NCBI RefSeq assembly: GCF_006385805.1
Contig: NZ_VFSG01000001.1
Span: 1,178,001 to 1,242,000, forward strand
Origin: Streptococcus xiaochunlingii
GTDB lineage: Bacteria > Bacillota > Bacilli > Lactobacillales > Streptococcaceae
Length of the DNA stretch: 64,000 nt
Direction: 5' to 3'
The position numbers and the translations under genes are program-made. How positions within the stretch are numbered: the first letter of the stretch is position 1; every line of letters starts with the position of its first letter. Positions 19,070-31,098 of this stretch are shown here, piece by piece. The notes below the pieces were generated by a model. It ran no database searches, had not been told where the DNA came from, and saw only the letters and a list, made by a program, of their open reading frames with translations.

Positions 19070-20248
19070 ATGACAATCGGTATTGATAAGATTGGATTTG
19101 CGACCAGCCAGTATGTCTTGCGCTTAAGTGACCTAGCGGCTGCTCGAAATACTGATCCAGAAAAACTCAGTAAAGGGCTCTTATTGAAAGAACTGAGTAT
19201 TGCCCCTATTACAGAGGATATCGTCACACTTGGAGCAAGTGCCAGCCATAGTATTTTAACCGAAGAAGAAAAAGAAGAAATCGATATGGTCATCCTGGCG
19301 ACCGAGTCAGGAATTGACCAGAGTAAGGCTGCTGCTGTTTTCGTTCACGGTCTCCTAGGAATCCAACCCTTTGCTCGGAGCTTTGAAATGAAGGAAGCCT
19401 GCTATGCTGCAACGGCCGCTTTGGACTATGCTAAACTTCATGTTGAAAAGTTCCCACAGAGCAAGGTCTTGGTCATTGCCAGCGATATTGCAAAATATGG
19501 GATCGACACTCCTGGAGAACCGACTCAAGGAGCTGGATCTGTCGCTATGCTAGTGACGCAGAACCCACGTATCCTAGCCTTTAATGATGATAATGTAGCT
19601 CAGACCCGTGACGTCATGGATTTCTGGCGTCCTAACTACTCCAGTACACCCTTTGTCAATGGGATTTATTCGACCCAACAGTACTTGGATTGCCTGAAAA
19701 CAACTTGGACAGAGTATCAAAAACGGACTGGCTTAACCTTGGATGATTTTGCGGCGGTCTGCTTCCACTTACCTTATCCCAAACTCGCCCTCAAGGGCTT
19801 AAAAAAGATTCTTGACAAGAGTCTTTCTCCTGAGAAACAAGCCCAATTGCAATACAATTTTGAACAATCCATTCTCTACAGCCAAAAGGTTGGGAATATC
19901 TATACGGGTTCTCTCTTCCTAGGTTTGCTTTCTCTCTTAGAGAATCAGCCTCAATTAGTGGCTGACGACCGTATCGCCCTCTATGGATATGGAAGTGGCG
20001 CAGTCGCTGAGATTTTTAGTGCTCACTTGGTCAAAGGATTTGAGCAAATGCTCCATCCAAACCGTATGGCAGAATTGGATCAGCGAAAAGCTCTTACGAT
20101 TGACGAATATGAGAAGATCTTCTTCGAAGAGGCACAATTAGATGCTGAAGGCAATCAAACCTTCCAAGGCTACCAAGATCAAACCTATGCCTTATCAGAA
20201 ATCAACGAACACCAACGAACCTATGTAAAGGTAGAACACCATGGTTAA
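19070..20248 (+). CDS. mvaS: Hydroxymethylglutaryl-CoA synthase
   Basis: Condenses acetoacetyl-CoA with acetyl-CoA to HMG-CoA, the first committed step of the mevalonate pathway. The 392-residue protein is of bacterial length. Catalytic Cys111 sits in KEACYAATAALDYA, preceded by GIDQSKAAAVFVHGLLGI, and the catalytic-base histidine is in VCFHLPYPK. RBS GAGGT precedes ATG 19070. It overlaps mvaA by 8 bases, so the two are translationally linked. Confidence 0.97.
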   Translation: MTIGIDKIGFATSQYVLRLSDLAAARNTDPEKLSKGLLLKELSIAPITEDIVTLGASASHSILTEEEKEEIDMVILATESGIDQSKAAAVFVHGLLGIQPFARSFEMKEACYAATAALDYAKLHVEKFPQSKVLVIASDIAKYGIDTPGEPTQGAGSVAMLVTQNPRILAFNDDNVAQTRDVMDFWRPNYSSTPFVNGIYSTQQYLDCLKTTWTEYQKRTGLTLDDFAAVCFHLPYPKLALKGLKKILDKSLSPEKQAQLQYNFEQSILYSQKVGNIYTGSLFLGLLSLLENQPQLVADDRIALYGYGSGAVAEIFSAHLVKGFEQMLHPNRMAELDQRKALTIDEYEKIFFEEAQLDAEGNQTFQGYQDQTYALSEINEHQRTYVKVEHHG

Positions 20249-21509
20249 ATTAACTGGTTTTTCAAAAGTAAGTCCAGCAGAGCGCATCGAGAAACTAGCT
20301 CAGGCCGGACTCCTTTCAGAAGAAGGTCTACAGACAGTAAGGGACAATGAAACATTGCCCCTTTCTCTTGCCAATGAAATGGTCGAAAACGTCCTTGGCA
20401 CCTTGGCTTTACCCTTTGGACTAGCTCCTGGCTTCCAGGTAGATGGTCAGGAAACCCAGGTCCCAATGGTGACGGAAGAACCTTCTGTCATCGCTGCTGC
20501 TTCTTACGCTGCTGGACTAATCAAGCGCTCAGGTGGGTTTCAGACCCAGGTTCACAAGCGTCAAATGATCGGTCAAGTGGCTCTATATGAGGTTAGCCAT
20601 AAAGAAGAGGCCAGTCAGGCGATTACAGAAGCTAAAGAAGAACTGCTCCAACTGGCCAATCAAGCCTATCCTTCCATCGTTAAACGGGGAGGTGGGGCAC
20701 GAGATCTCTGGACAGAGGTGAAAGGTGACTTTCTCATTTGCTACCTATCTGTCGATCCAAAAGAGGCCATGGGGGCTAATATGCTCAACACCATGCTAGA
20801 AGCCCTGGTCAACCCTTTAGAAGATTTATCCGAGGGGCAGGGCTTAATGGCTATTCTGTCCAACCTAGCGACAGATGCCCTGGTCACGGCAAGCTGTCAC
20901 ATAGACTACCGCTTCCTCAGTTGCGATCCCAAGGAAGCGGCCGAAATCGCTCAGAAAATAGCTCTGGCCAGTCAATTGGCAGCTGTTGATCCTTATCGAG
21001 CAGCGACTCACAACAAGGGAATTTTCAATGGTATCGATGCTGTCGTCTTGGCAACTGGGAATGACTGGCGGGCGATTGAAGCAGGTGGCCATACCTATGC
21101 TAGTCGATCTGGACAAGCTCAAGGACTATCTAGTTGGATAGCTCATCCAGATCAGCAAGTCCTAGAAGGTCAGCTGACCCTTCCCATGCCTATCGCTACC
21201 AAGGGAGGCTCCATCGGACTCAATCCAAGTGTTCAAGTGGCTCATGACCTACTTGGAAATCCCGATGCCCAAACTCTTGCGCGGATTATTGTTTCCGTTG
21301 GCCTGGCTCAAAACTTTGCAGCGCTTAAGGCCTTGGTCAGCACCGGTATTCAGCATGGGCATATGAAACTCCAAGCTAAGTCACTTGCCCTACTTGCTGG
21401 CGCTAGTCCGTCAGAGGTAGCTCCGGTGGTCCAAGCCCTGCTAGAAGACAAACCCTTTAACCTGGAAAAAGCCCAAGCTATATTAGAGAACATTCGTCAA
21501 AGCAAGTAA
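20241..21509 (+). CDS. mvaA: HMG-CoA reductase (class II)
   Basis: Reduces HMG-CoA to mevalonate. The 422 residues carry class II signatures: ENVLGTLALPFG (catalytic Glu), PMVTEEPSVIAAAS, DPKEAMGANMLNTM (catalytic Asp region), ATGNDWRAIEAG, and the C-terminal catalytic His in IQHGHMKLQAK. Start ATG 20241 lies inside the end of mvaS. Cofactor preference (NADH or NADPH) is not clear by eye. The gene ends at a terminator shared with convergent fni. Confidence 0.97.
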   Translation: MVKLTGFSKVSPAERIEKLAQAGLLSEEGLQTVRDNETLPLSLANEMVENVLGTLALPFGLAPGFQVDGQETQVPMVTEEPSVIAAASYAAGLIKRSGGFQTQVHKRQMIGQVALYEVSHKEEASQAITEAKEELLQLANQAYPSIVKRGGGARDLWTEVKGDFLICYLSVDPKEAMGANMLNTMLEALVNPLEDLSEGQGLMAILSNLATDALVTASCHIDYRFLSCDPKEAAEIAQKIALASQLAAVDPYRAATHNKGIFNGIDAVVLATGNDWRAIEAGGHTYASRSGQAQGLSSWIAHPDQQVLEGQLTLPMPIATKGGSIGLNPSVQVAHDLLGNPDAQTLARIIVSVGLAQNFAALKALVSTGIQHGHMKLQAKSLALLAGASPSEVAPVVQALLEDKPFNLEKAQAILENIRQSK

Positions 21510-21540
21510 AAAATCCTTCCGTGTACACGGAGGGATTTTT
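21509..21540. terminator. Shared terminator of mvaA and fni
   Basis: Near-perfect palindrome with A-run on the left and T-run on the right (stem core TCC.TCCGTG / CACGGA.GGA), usable in both directions between convergent operons. Confidence 0.88.
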
Positions 21541-21555
21541 GTTAGTTTCTTCAAG

Positions 21556-23564
<2,009 letters not shown>

Positions 23565-23575
<11 letters not shown>

Positions 23576-24515
23576 GGGATAGATCCTTGGTCTTGGAAAC
23601 AATGATACGGTAGTCTTGTTCAAAAAGTGGAACCAATTGGTCCAGATCCTCTTCTAGACAGAGAACCTTCACATTCGGACCTGCATCCATGGTGAAGTAG
23701 CAACGTTTCCCTTCTTCACGAAGAGAGCGCACGAACTCCATGGCCTCGTAGCTCTTATCCGTCAAATAGGAAAAGGCTGGACTTGCAGTCTTGGTTGTAG
23801 AATGCATGAGAAGAGCATTCCGTTCGGTCAATTCCCCTACTTTTTCAAAATCATTGTCCTTCAGGTAACCCAGCATATCTTGGTAATCCCGGGCTGACTG
23901 GCGGATCCATTCTTGGAAATTGCTAGAGGTTTCCGTGCACCGTTTCATCCCTTCCCGACTAGAAAGAATTTTTTGTTGGTCGTTTAACACTAGCATGATC
24001 ATAGCCAGTTTGAGGTCCGTTTCCACCTGGTAAATTTCCCCAGTATCCTTGTCCCAAGCAGCTAAGGGGCCAAAGAAGGAACGAGAAGACGAACCGGAGG
24101 CAAACTTAGCCGCTTGAGCTTGTTCTGCCTGCGTCATTCCCAGTTGGTAATAGCGATTGCAGGCTTTTACCAAGGCAGATAGACCACTAGAACTAGAAGA
24201 AAGTCCTGCAGCTGTCGGCATATTGTTGCTGGTATCAACCCGCACAAAGCCTGTCTCCCCTTCTGGTTTAAAACGGTCGATGACTGCTCCAATCTTGGCC
24301 TGCTCCGCTTCATTCTGGAAGACCCCATCAATAAAGAAGGCATGGGACTTGGCTTCAGGCCCCAAAGGACTAAGTCGAGTCTCCGTATACATATTTTCCA
24401 AGGTCAAGGAAATGGAACTAGTTGATGGCACCATTGCTTCACTGTTTTCCTTGCCCCAATACTTAATAATGGCGATATTGGCATACGATTTCACGCTTAC
24501 AGGTTTTCGATCCAT
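23565..24515 (-). CDS. mvaD: Diphosphomevalonate decarboxylase
   Basis: ATP-dependent decarboxylation of diphosphomevalonate to isopentenyl diphosphate. The 316-residue protein opens with VKSYANIAIIKYWGKEN, then SSISLTLENMYTET, the ATP loop NMPTAAGLSSSSSGLSALV, GSSSRSFFGPLAAWD (SGSSSRS signature), and TMDAGPNVKVLC carrying the catalytic Asp. It overlaps mvaK1 upstream by 19 bases and mvaK2 downstream by 11, a very compact operon. Confidence 0.97.
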
Positions 24516-25375
24516 AACTCCTCCACTCCTTTATTTCTTAGTTCTTTTGCGATCATCTCTGCTTGTTCCTGGTCTGCAGCAAGGGCAATGATACAGCCAC
24601 CGAGCCCACCACCACTCATCTTGGCTCCCAAGGCTCCACTCCCTAAGGCTAGTTCCACCAATTGATCCGCTTCTGGACAACTCACTCCCACTGCTTGCAA
24701 ATGATGATGGCAGTCTGTTAAGATGCGTCCCAAGGTGAAAGCATCTTTTTGAGCAAGAGCTTTTTCTGCGTACTCAGTTAGAAGTCCAATTTCATGGAAA
24801 CTAGCGAGGGCTGCTGTTCCCAACTCCTTGACCTTCTGAATGGCTTCTTTGGTATGGCCATGGATACCTGTATCTGCAATGACCAGCTTGGCACCCAAAT
24901 TAACCTCTAATTCACTGAAGCCGACATTTCGAATGAATTTAATCGGCTGATCGCTGAGACAGGTCTTGGCATCCAGCCCACTTGGATTCACATGGGCAAT
25001 CATTTCCGCTCGATTAACCAAGATTTCCAAAGTCTCTTGACTCAAATCTCGCCCAAAGTAATCAAAGACTGCTCGAATTGCCGCAATACTGACAGCAGCC
25101 GAGGACCCCATCCCCCGCTGGGACGGAATCATGGAGTCAATCCGGCAAGCGATAGCCGCCTCCTCAATCCCCAAATGCTCTAAAGAAGCGTAAACGGCCA
25201 TAGATAAGCTATCATTCTCAAAAAGGACCCACGGACGCTCCGCAGGTACAATCTGACAAGTGACCTGAATGTTAAGGAGGGGCAAGGCAATGGCTGGATA
25301 GCCATAAACAACCGCATGCTCTCCTATTAAAATAATCTTGCTATGTGCTTGTCCGACACCTATCGATCTAGTCAT
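24497..25375 (-). CDS. mvaK1: Mevalonate kinase
   Basis: Phosphorylates mevalonate, the entry point of the four-gene operon. In Streptococcus pneumoniae this enzyme is feedback-inhibited by diphosphomevalonate (established knowledge). The 292 residues show GVGQAHSKIILIGEHAVVYGYPAI at the N terminus, the ATP loop SQRGMGSSAAVSIAAI, NPSGLDAKTC, and the C-terminal KMSGGGLGGCIIAL. ATG 25375 (MTRSIGVGQ) matches the family start; a second in-frame ATG at 25396 is possible. The operon follows a terminator, so a promoter is expected near 25390-25450. Confidence 0.96.
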   Translation of the reverse strand: MTRSIGVGQAHSKIILIGEHAVVYGYPAIALPLLNIQVTCQIVPAERPWVLFENDSLSMAVYASLEHLGIEEAAIACRIDSMIPSQRGMGSSAAVSIAAIRAVFDYFGRDLSQETLEILVNRAEMIAHVNPSGLDAKTCLSDQPIKFIRNVGFSELEVNLGAKLVIADTGIHGHTKEAIQKVKELGTAALASFHEIGLLTEYAEKALAQKDAFTLGRILTDCHHHLQAVGVSCPEADQLVELALGSGALGAKMSGGGLGGCIIALAADQEQAEMIAKELRNKGVEELWIENL

Positions 25376-25449
25376 ATGTCTCTCAGTTATCTTCATTCTT
25401 TTCTGCTATAGATTGCTAGATACAATCTTCTCTCCTTCCATTTTAATAT

Positions 25450-25484
25450 AAAAAAAGAAAAAAAGCGATGGCTAAACCACGCTT
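25450..25484 (-). terminator. Terminator of the beta-lactamase-fold hydrolase gene
   Basis: Minus-strand stem AAGCG-TGG / CCA-CGCTT with one bulged base and a 5-base loop, followed by a run of U. Separates this gene from the mevalonate operon. Confidence 0.75.
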
Positions 25485-25495
25485 CTTTCTCCGTC

Positions 25496-26449
25496 TTAGG
25501 AAGGATTTTTTCCGGTTCCTTCCATTTCTCTTTTGATGAGCTCCATGAGTTGATTCCGATCTAGGATCCATTGGGCCCGCTCATCTTTTTCATAGGTCCG
25601 ATTGGATAGGAAAATAGCTGCCAATTGGAGCTTGCGATTATAGAGAAGGAAGGTTCCTGTATAACCTGTATGGTCCAACCAGTCTCCTTCCAGATTCCAG
25701 GCCAGAGAGCGCATCTTCCCTTTTTCTAAAGCATAGTTCTGCGATAAAATCTCTGCAAAAGGATCCTGTAAGTAATGCTCCAGGAAAATTTCCATATCTT
25801 TAATGGTTGAAAACAGACCTGCACTTCCGGCATGGACTCCCAGTACACGCGCTTTCGGATCATGGACGACACCAGCTGGAACGCCACGAAGGGTTGGCAC
25901 CGCTTGAGAAACCGGGCCAAAAGTAGTCTCCTTCATTTGCCAAGGTGCAAAGACTTGCTCCTGAAAAATCTGGGCCAAATCCTGACCATACCACTTCTCC
26001 AGAAGAAAGCCCAACAAAAGAAAATTGACATCTGTATAGTGGAACTGGCGATTGTCCTTGAGCTTCAAACGGTGCAGGGCTTCTTTTAAGCCCTCAGCAT
26101 CCAAGTCATCTCGTCTAGGGATGAAAGGATCCAGCCCAGAAGTATGGGTTAAAAGCTGACGGATGGTCACCTCTGCTTGCTCCATATCCGGATAGTAGGA
26201 AGCTAAGGGACGATCGATATCAATTTGCCCTTGTCGGACCAGAAAAGCAAGAACCGTTCCAACTCCGACGACCTTACTCACACTGGCCAAATCATAGGTC
26301 AAGCCGGCAATAACTGGCTCTTGCTTGGCTGGATCAGCCAGTCCCAAGTAATACTCCTGCCAGCTTCCCTTCTGATAGAGCGCAAGAGAGGCACCTGGGT
26401 AGATGCCTGCTCCTATTTGCTCTTGAATTTTTTGGATGATTATTTCCAT
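25496..26449 (-). CDS. Serine hydrolase, class C beta-lactamase family
   Basis: Serine hydrolase of the beta-lactamase/penicillin-binding-protein fold (PF00144 type). The 317-residue protein has all three active-site motifs: SxxK as SVSK near residue 57 (LASVSKVVGVG), Y-x-N as YTDVN, and the late HTG in HTGYTGTF, plus LLTHTSGLDPF. No signal peptide or membrane anchor is visible, so it may be cytoplasmic and act as an esterase or peptidase rather than on the wall. Substrate unknown. It follows cppA by 35 bases and may be co-transcribed with it. Confidence 0.85.
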   Translation of the reverse strand: MEIIIQKIQEQIGAGIYPGASLALYQKGSWQEYYLGLADPAKQEPVIAGLTYDLASVSKVVGVGTVLAFLVRQGQIDIDRPLASYYPDMEQAEVTIRQLLTHTSGLDPFIPRRDDLDAEGLKEALHRLKLKDNRQFHYTDVNFLLLGFLLEKWYGQDLAQIFQEQVFAPWQMKETTFGPVSQAVPTLRGVPAGVVHDPKARVLGVHAGSAGLFSTIKDMEIFLEHYLQDPFAEILSQNYALEKGKMRSLAWNLEGDWLDHTGYTGTFLLYNRKLQLAAIFLSNRTYEKDERAQWILDRNQLMELIKREMEGTGKNPS

Positions 26450-26484
26450 TTTTCTTCACTCATTTCAATCAGCCAAAGACTTGC

Positions 26485-27219
26485 TTAAGCTTCGAACCAC
26501 CATTCAATCTTGCTTGGATCCTCAACCAAGACAAATTGTTGCCTTTTTGGTACAAAGGTCACCTGATCTCCAAAGCAGGAGGCCACTTCACTTGCTACAA
26601 ATGGCTCCAGAATGACCTTGACCTGACAAAGGTCCCAAGTCTGTCCATTTGCTAGTGTGAGGTCCGGACCATCTGATGCTTCTAACTCTAAATACTCTTC
26701 CAAGCCAGGTAGTTGTTGATAGAAAGCTGTAGAAGTCTCTACATTAGGCACACGAAGCACCATCTTTTCTACGAAAAACTCCTTCAAGGTTGTAAACTCT
26801 TCATTCGCTTGAAAATCTGGAACTTCCTCAATTTCAGTTAAACTGTCCACTTGCTCTTCCGCATGGAGCAAGATACGATCTCCTTCTGGCGAAAGAGCTT
26901 CAAAGGCATAGCCATTTTCCCCTCTGAAGAGGCGATCAACTTGATGACCACGAGCCAGAAGCCACTCAATTTCTTGTGGGTTGGTCACGCGAATCTTTAA
27001 GCAAGCCAGGCGTTTTGGCCCCTCAACCTTACGGGTTCTCATACTAGGGGATTCCTCTAAATAGAGGCGATCTGTCTTCGATTGATCCCCAAGGGATAAT
27101 AAAGCCCCATCTTCCAACAGGGTTTTCATTCCTAAGACCTTTTCAAAAAATTCTTGATTGACATTTCGATTGTTTGTTTTTAATACGGGTGAAATACTAC
27201 TAATCTTATTTATGCACAT
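26485..27219 (-). CDS. cppA: CppA-family protein (putative C3-degrading proteinase)
   Basis: Streptococcal CppA was described as degrading human complement C3 (family knowledge). By fold it belongs to the vicinal-oxygen-chelate (glyoxalase-like) group, with paired repeats. Here the 244 residues contain two such repeats: the N-terminal one ISSISPVLKTNNRNVNQEFFEKVLGM, and a second from about residue 150 (LRVPNVETSTAFYQQLPG). ATG 27219 has GGAGGAATT directly before it and is chosen over the longer frame starting at 27300. No signal peptide is visible, so an extracellular proteinase role needs evidence. Confidence 0.8.
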   Translation of the reverse strand: MCINKISSISPVLKTNNRNVNQEFFEKVLGMKTLLEDGALLSLGDQSKTDRLYLEESPSMRTRKVEGPKRLACLKIRVTNPQEIEWLLARGHQVDRLFRGENGYAFEALSPEGDRILLHAEEQVDSLTEIEEVPDFQANEEFTTLKEFFVEKMVLRVPNVETSTAFYQQLPGLEEYLELEASDGPDLTLANGQTWDLCQVKVILEPFVASEVASCFGDQVTFVPKRQQFVLVEDPSKIEWWFEA

Positions 27220-27324
27220 AATTCCTCCAAGTCTTTTATATTTTAAAAGATTTTCTTTTTTTTTACAAGAAATCTTGTGCAAAAAAGACAGATTTCTCAA
27301 AATTTTGAATCTGTCTTTCTTTAC

Positions 27325-28605
27325 TTAATATACTGTTCGTGTATGGACCCGCCCGTTTGGAGCTTCAAATTCGTATTCTAAGTAATCCTGATAGGTCCCT
27401 GGTGCAATCACTCCACGCACATCTAATACAGCCGTTCCCGCCTGTCCCACAATGGAATCTGCTAACAGGCAGCAATTCGTAGACAGAACAAAGTAAGATT
27501 TAAAACGCGAAGAAGTAAATTTATATAGCTCAGCCCCTAAATCATATTTCAATTTGTAAGCGTAGGTCGGCTGACCGTCTTCCAGTAACCTACTAGGTGG
27601 ATCCCAAGGTTCTAACAACTGATCAATTTCAGCTAGACGCTTCTCTACTGCCTGATTCTCTTCTTCGGTAAGGGATAGGCTGTAGCCAAACAGCGTCTTT
27701 TGACTCTCTTTTTTACATAGTTCGATGTATGGTTCCTTATCCACTTTAAACAGTACGCCATCCCCAATCGTCCCAAATAGACGCTCTGAAAAGGGATCGT
27801 AACTTCCGTAAGAAATGACCTTCCCCTGATAACAAATATCTACATGCCCAATCGCTCCAAATAAGTTGCTGTCAGAAGTATGAACCAAAATTTCTAATTC
27901 CCTTGCCTCTTCTTCTTTTTTCACCAATCGATAAGGGCCTGTGTGTCCCGCCGAGCTCCCTTTTTGAAGAAACTGGTTAAACCGTTTTAACTCCTTAGCA
28001 GGGATAAAGGCTGCAAAGATAACCGGTAGGCTAATACGAAAGCGACGTTTTAACTCTTGGCCTTGTTGGTCTTTGTCAAATAAAATACCATCTCGAATAT
28101 TAGAAATCCCCAACAAGACCAGATAAGCCCCCAAGAGGATAAATTGGAAGTGCCCATCTGAACCAGGTTCCAAGACAGTTGCTAGACCAATCCCACCGTT
28201 TAAAAGCGCATCCCATAAATAGAGCCAGCCTCCTTTTACCCGATTGGCCTTATAAAGCCAAAATGTGATCCCATAGGCAATGGCACTCCCCAACTGATAT
28301 GCCCCTAAACAAATCACAACTAAGTTTACGGGCAGACTACTCAGTCGATTCAACCAGATCAACGCAAGTGAAAGAAAAATAAACCAAATAGAGTGGCTAT
28401 AGGAAATAGACTTGCTACGTAACAAAAAGCGAAGAAGAAAGCTTCCTAGTCCATCAACTAAAAAGTAAATGGCTAATAGATCCAAGGAAAATTTTGTGAA
28501 ACCAACACCGTTTCGAAAAATGAGGATCCCAAAAATGACGGCAAGAACCCCAAACAATAAAGTCCGTCTTCTTGCAACTTCTTCAACAGATAATTTTCTC
28601 ACCAT
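27325..28605 (-). CDS. DUF308-like membrane protein with putative DUF4105-like hydrolase domain
   Basis: I do not recognise a named gene. The 426 residues divide in two. Residues 12-200 hold about six or seven hydrophobic helices of the DUF308/HdeD type (GVLAVIFGILIFRNG; AIYFLVDGLGSFLLRFLL). Residues ~225-426 are soluble: AIGHVDICYQ, then VISYGSYDPFSERLFG, and a late FVLSTNCCLLADSIVG. This His (about 254) then Asn-Cys-Cys (Cys about 378-379) spacing resembles circularly permuted papain-like domains such as DUF4105. It starts just downstream of pepX's divergent promoter. Function unknown, possibly a membrane-anchored thiol hydrolase (inference). Confidence 0.75.
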   Translation of the reverse strand: MVRKLSVEEVARRRTLLFGVLAVIFGILIFRNGVGFTKFSLDLLAIYFLVDGLGSFLLRFLLRSKSISYSHSIWFIFLSLALIWLNRLSSLPVNLVVICLGAYQLGSAIAYGITFWLYKANRVKGGWLYLWDALLNGGIGLATVLEPGSDGHFQFILLGAYLVLLGISNIRDGILFDKDQQGQELKRRFRISLPVIFAAFIPAKELKRFNQFLQKGSSAGHTGPYRLVKKEEEARELEILVHTSDSNLFGAIGHVDICYQGKVISYGSYDPFSERLFGTIGDGVLFKVDKEPYIELCKKESQKTLFGYSLSLTEEENQAVEKRLAEIDQLLEPWDPPSRLLEDGQPTYAYKLKYDLGAELYKFTSSRFKSYFVLSTNCCLLADSIVGQAGTAVLDVRGVIAPGTYQDYLEYEFEAPNGRVHTRTVY

Positions 28606-28634
28606 GACACCCTCCTTCAGAGATCAAAGGTCTT

Positions 28635-28663
28635 TAGACAAATACTATTTTATCACGTATAAT
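28635..28663 (+). promoter_or_regulatory. pepX promoter
   Basis: TAGACA (28635-28640), 17 bases, TATAAT (28658-28663), followed by a ~37-base leader with AAAGGAG before the ATG. Confidence 0.65.
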
Positions 28664-28706
28664 ATAAGAAGTAAAGAAACAGTGAAGCTGATAAAAGGAG
28701 CATCCT

Positions 28707-30986
28707 ATGAAATTCAATCAATATAGCTATCTACCAGTCGACCAAGCAGACATTCTAAAGGAACTGAAAGAAATCGGGTTTGACCTTCCTACTCACCTCT
28801 CGGAAAAAGAACTGTTTGAAGGGTTTGTTCGCAAGGTTTACTTCACCTATAAAAACACAGACTATCCCCTCTCTAACCTCGTAGTGAATGCTGAAACAGA
28901 TCTCCTGAGCTATTTCCAATCAGACCGCGAATGGTCGCCGGAGATTTTTTACACAGTAGCTCTCCAGTTGCTCGGTTTCCGCTATTTTATTGACTTTGAA
29001 GATACGGACAGTTTCTTGAAAGAAGTCCAATTTCCGATTGAGTATGGAAACTTGGTCGAAAACCTCTACCACCTCCTCAATACTCGAACAGTCAAAGGGA
29101 ATTTACTAATTGAGCAGTTGGTCAGCGATGGCTTGATTCTTGAAGACAATCGCTACCACTTTTTCAACGGAAAAAGTCTAGCTACCTTTAACTGCCATAA
29201 TGTGATTCGTGAGGTGGTCTATGTGGAAAGTCGGATTGATAGCGACCAAGATGGCCTTCCAGATTTGGTCAAGGTCAATATTATTCGCCCTCGCTATGAA
29301 GGAAAAATCCCAGCCGTCATGACTGCCAGCCCTTATCACCAAGGAACCAATGACAAGGCTAGTGACAAGGCACTCTATAATATGAATGTGGACCTCGAGG
29401 TCAAAGAACCTCATACCATTCAAGTAGAAGAACCTCAATTAGAATTGGTGGATCCTGTCGGTTCAGCTCAACTAGTCTCTGAGGCTGAAGAAACCCTCAC
29501 TCATATCAACAGCAGTTATACTCTCAATGACTACCTGCTCGCTCGTGGCTTTGCCAATCTCTACGTCTCCGGTCTTGGAACCAAGGATTCCCAAGGCTTG
29601 ATGACCAACGGGGATTACCGTCAAATCGAGGCCTATAAAAATGTCATCGACTGGCTCAACGGACGCTGTCGTGCCTTCACAGACCACAGTCGCCAACGCC
29701 AAATCAAGGCCGATTGGTCCAACGGCAAAGTTGCTACGACAGGCTTGTCCTACCTAGGGACCATGTCCAATGGACTGGCTACCACAGGTGTCGATGGCCT
29801 AGAAGTCATCATTGCTGAAGCCGGTATCTCCTCTTGGTACAACTACTATCGGGAAAACGGACTCGTGACGAGTCCTGGTGGCTATCCTGGAGAGGATTTT
29901 GATTCACTCGCTGAGTTGACCTATTCACGCGCCCTTCGGGCTGGAGACTATCTCCGCCACCATGCAGCCCATCTAGCGGATTTGGAACGGCTTAAAGAGC
30001 AAATAGATCGCAAAACAGGGGACTACAACCAATTCTGGCATGACCGCAACTATCTCCTTCAGGCAGACAAAGTCAAGGCAGAGGTCGTCTTCACCCATGG
30101 TTCCCAAGACTGGAACGTGAAGCCCCTCCATGTATACCAAATGTTCCAAGCCCTTCCAGCCAACATCAAGAAACACCTCTTCTACCACAATGGTGCCCAT
30201 GTCTATCTCAACAACTGGCAGTCCATTGACTTCCGTGAGAGCATGAACGCCCTCCTTTCTAAAAAATTACTGGGCTATGATTCAAGTTATGAATTGCCAA
30301 CCGTCATCTGGCAGGACAATACAGGAGAACAAAGTTGGACCTCCTTGGAAGACTTTGGCAATCAAACAGCCCAGCGCACCTTCTCGCTCGGAGATGGTGA
30401 GAAAGTTATCCAAAACCGCTATGCGACAGAAGACTATGAGCGCTATGGCAAGGCCTATCCAACTTTCCTAACGGACCTCTACCAGGATAAGGCGCAACAA
30501 GTGACCATCGATCTTCCGATTGCAGAAGACCTACACCTCAACGGAAAAGCTCACCTTCACCTGCGGCTCCAATCTAGCACTGACAAGGGCTTGCTCTCAG
30601 TCCAACTCATGGAGCTAGGAAGCAAGAAATATCTCCAACCCTATCCAGCTGTCCTATCCGTCCGTACACTGGATAACGGTCGTTACCATATGCTGGACAA
30701 CTTGACTGAATTGCCATTTAAGGAAGCCGGCCAACGAGTGATTACAAAGGGGTGTCTTAACCTCCAAAACCGTCATGACCTCTTAGAGGTTGAGCCCGTA
30801 ACACCAGGAGAATGGATGGAATTCGACTTTGAACTCCAACCAACCATCTACAAACTGGAGAAAGGGACCACTCTTCGTCTCGTCCTTTATACAACCGACT
30901 TCGAGATCACTGTTCGCGACCAAACGGACTACCAACTCACTATTGATCTGGCCAACTCGAGCTTAACCCTTCCTAAGATGGATTAA
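28707..30986 (+). CDS. pepX: X-prolyl dipeptidyl aminopeptidase
   Basis: Serine peptidase of family S15 that removes X-Pro dipeptides from peptide N termini and supports growth on proline-rich host proteins. The 759 residues have the nucleophile Ser348 in [12 protein letters not shown] (the equivalent serine is also 348 in the lactococcal enzyme), Asp in [17 protein letters not shown], and His in [10 protein letters not shown]. The N-terminal domain (1-150) and C-terminal jelly-roll complete the normal length. SD AAAGGAG precedes ATG 28707. Likely cytoplasmic; no signal peptide is visible. Confidence 0.97.
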   Translation: MKFNQYSYLPVDQADILKELKEIGFDLPTHLSEKELFEGFVRKVYFTYKNTDYPLSNLVVNAETDLLSYFQSDREWSPEIFYTVALQLLGFRYFIDFEDTDSFLKEVQFPIEYGNLVENLYHLLNTRTVKGNLLIEQLVSDGLILEDNRYHFFNGKSLATFNCHNVIREVVYVESRIDSDQDGLPDLVKVNIIRPRYEGKIPAVMTASPYHQGTNDKASDKALYNMNVDLEVKEPHTIQVEEPQLELVDPVGSAQLVSEAEETLTHINSSYTLNDYLLARGFANLYVSGLGTKDSQGLMTNGDYRQIEAYKNVIDWLNGRCRAFTDHSRQRQIKADWSNGKVATTGLSYLGTMSNGLATTGVDGLEVIIAEAGISSWYNYYRENGLVTSPGGYPGEDFDSLAELTYSRALRAGDYLRHHAAHLADLERLKEQIDRKTGDYNQFWHDRNYLLQADKVKAEVVFTHGSQDWNVKPLHVYQMFQALPANIKKHLFYHNGAHVYLNNWQSIDFRESMNALLSKKLLGYDSSYELPTVIWQDNTGEQSWTSLEDFGNQTAQRTFSLGDGEKVIQNRYATEDYERYGKAYPTFLTDLYQDKAQQVTIDLPIAEDLHLNGKAHLHLRLQSSTDKGLLSVQLMELGSKKYLQPYPAVLSVRTLDNGRYHMLDNLTELPFKEAGQRVITKGCLNLQNRHDLLEVEPVTPGEWMEFDFELQPTIYKLEKGTTLRLVLYTTDFEITVRDQTDYQLTIDLANSSLTLPKMD

Positions 30987-31029
30987 GGAATTTCATGCTT
31001 TTTCCTTGTCGTCCCTTCCCTTGCTTGAT

Positions 31030-31058
31030 TTGACAGCCTTGCCTACTTATGATAATAT
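31030..31058 (+). promoter_or_regulatory. rocS promoter
   Basis: TTGACA (31030-31035), 17 bases, TAATAT (31053-31058). Confidence 0.55.
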
Positions 31059-31098
31059 CTAAGAGAGTATTTCATAGAAAAAGAGTTTAGAGGATATT

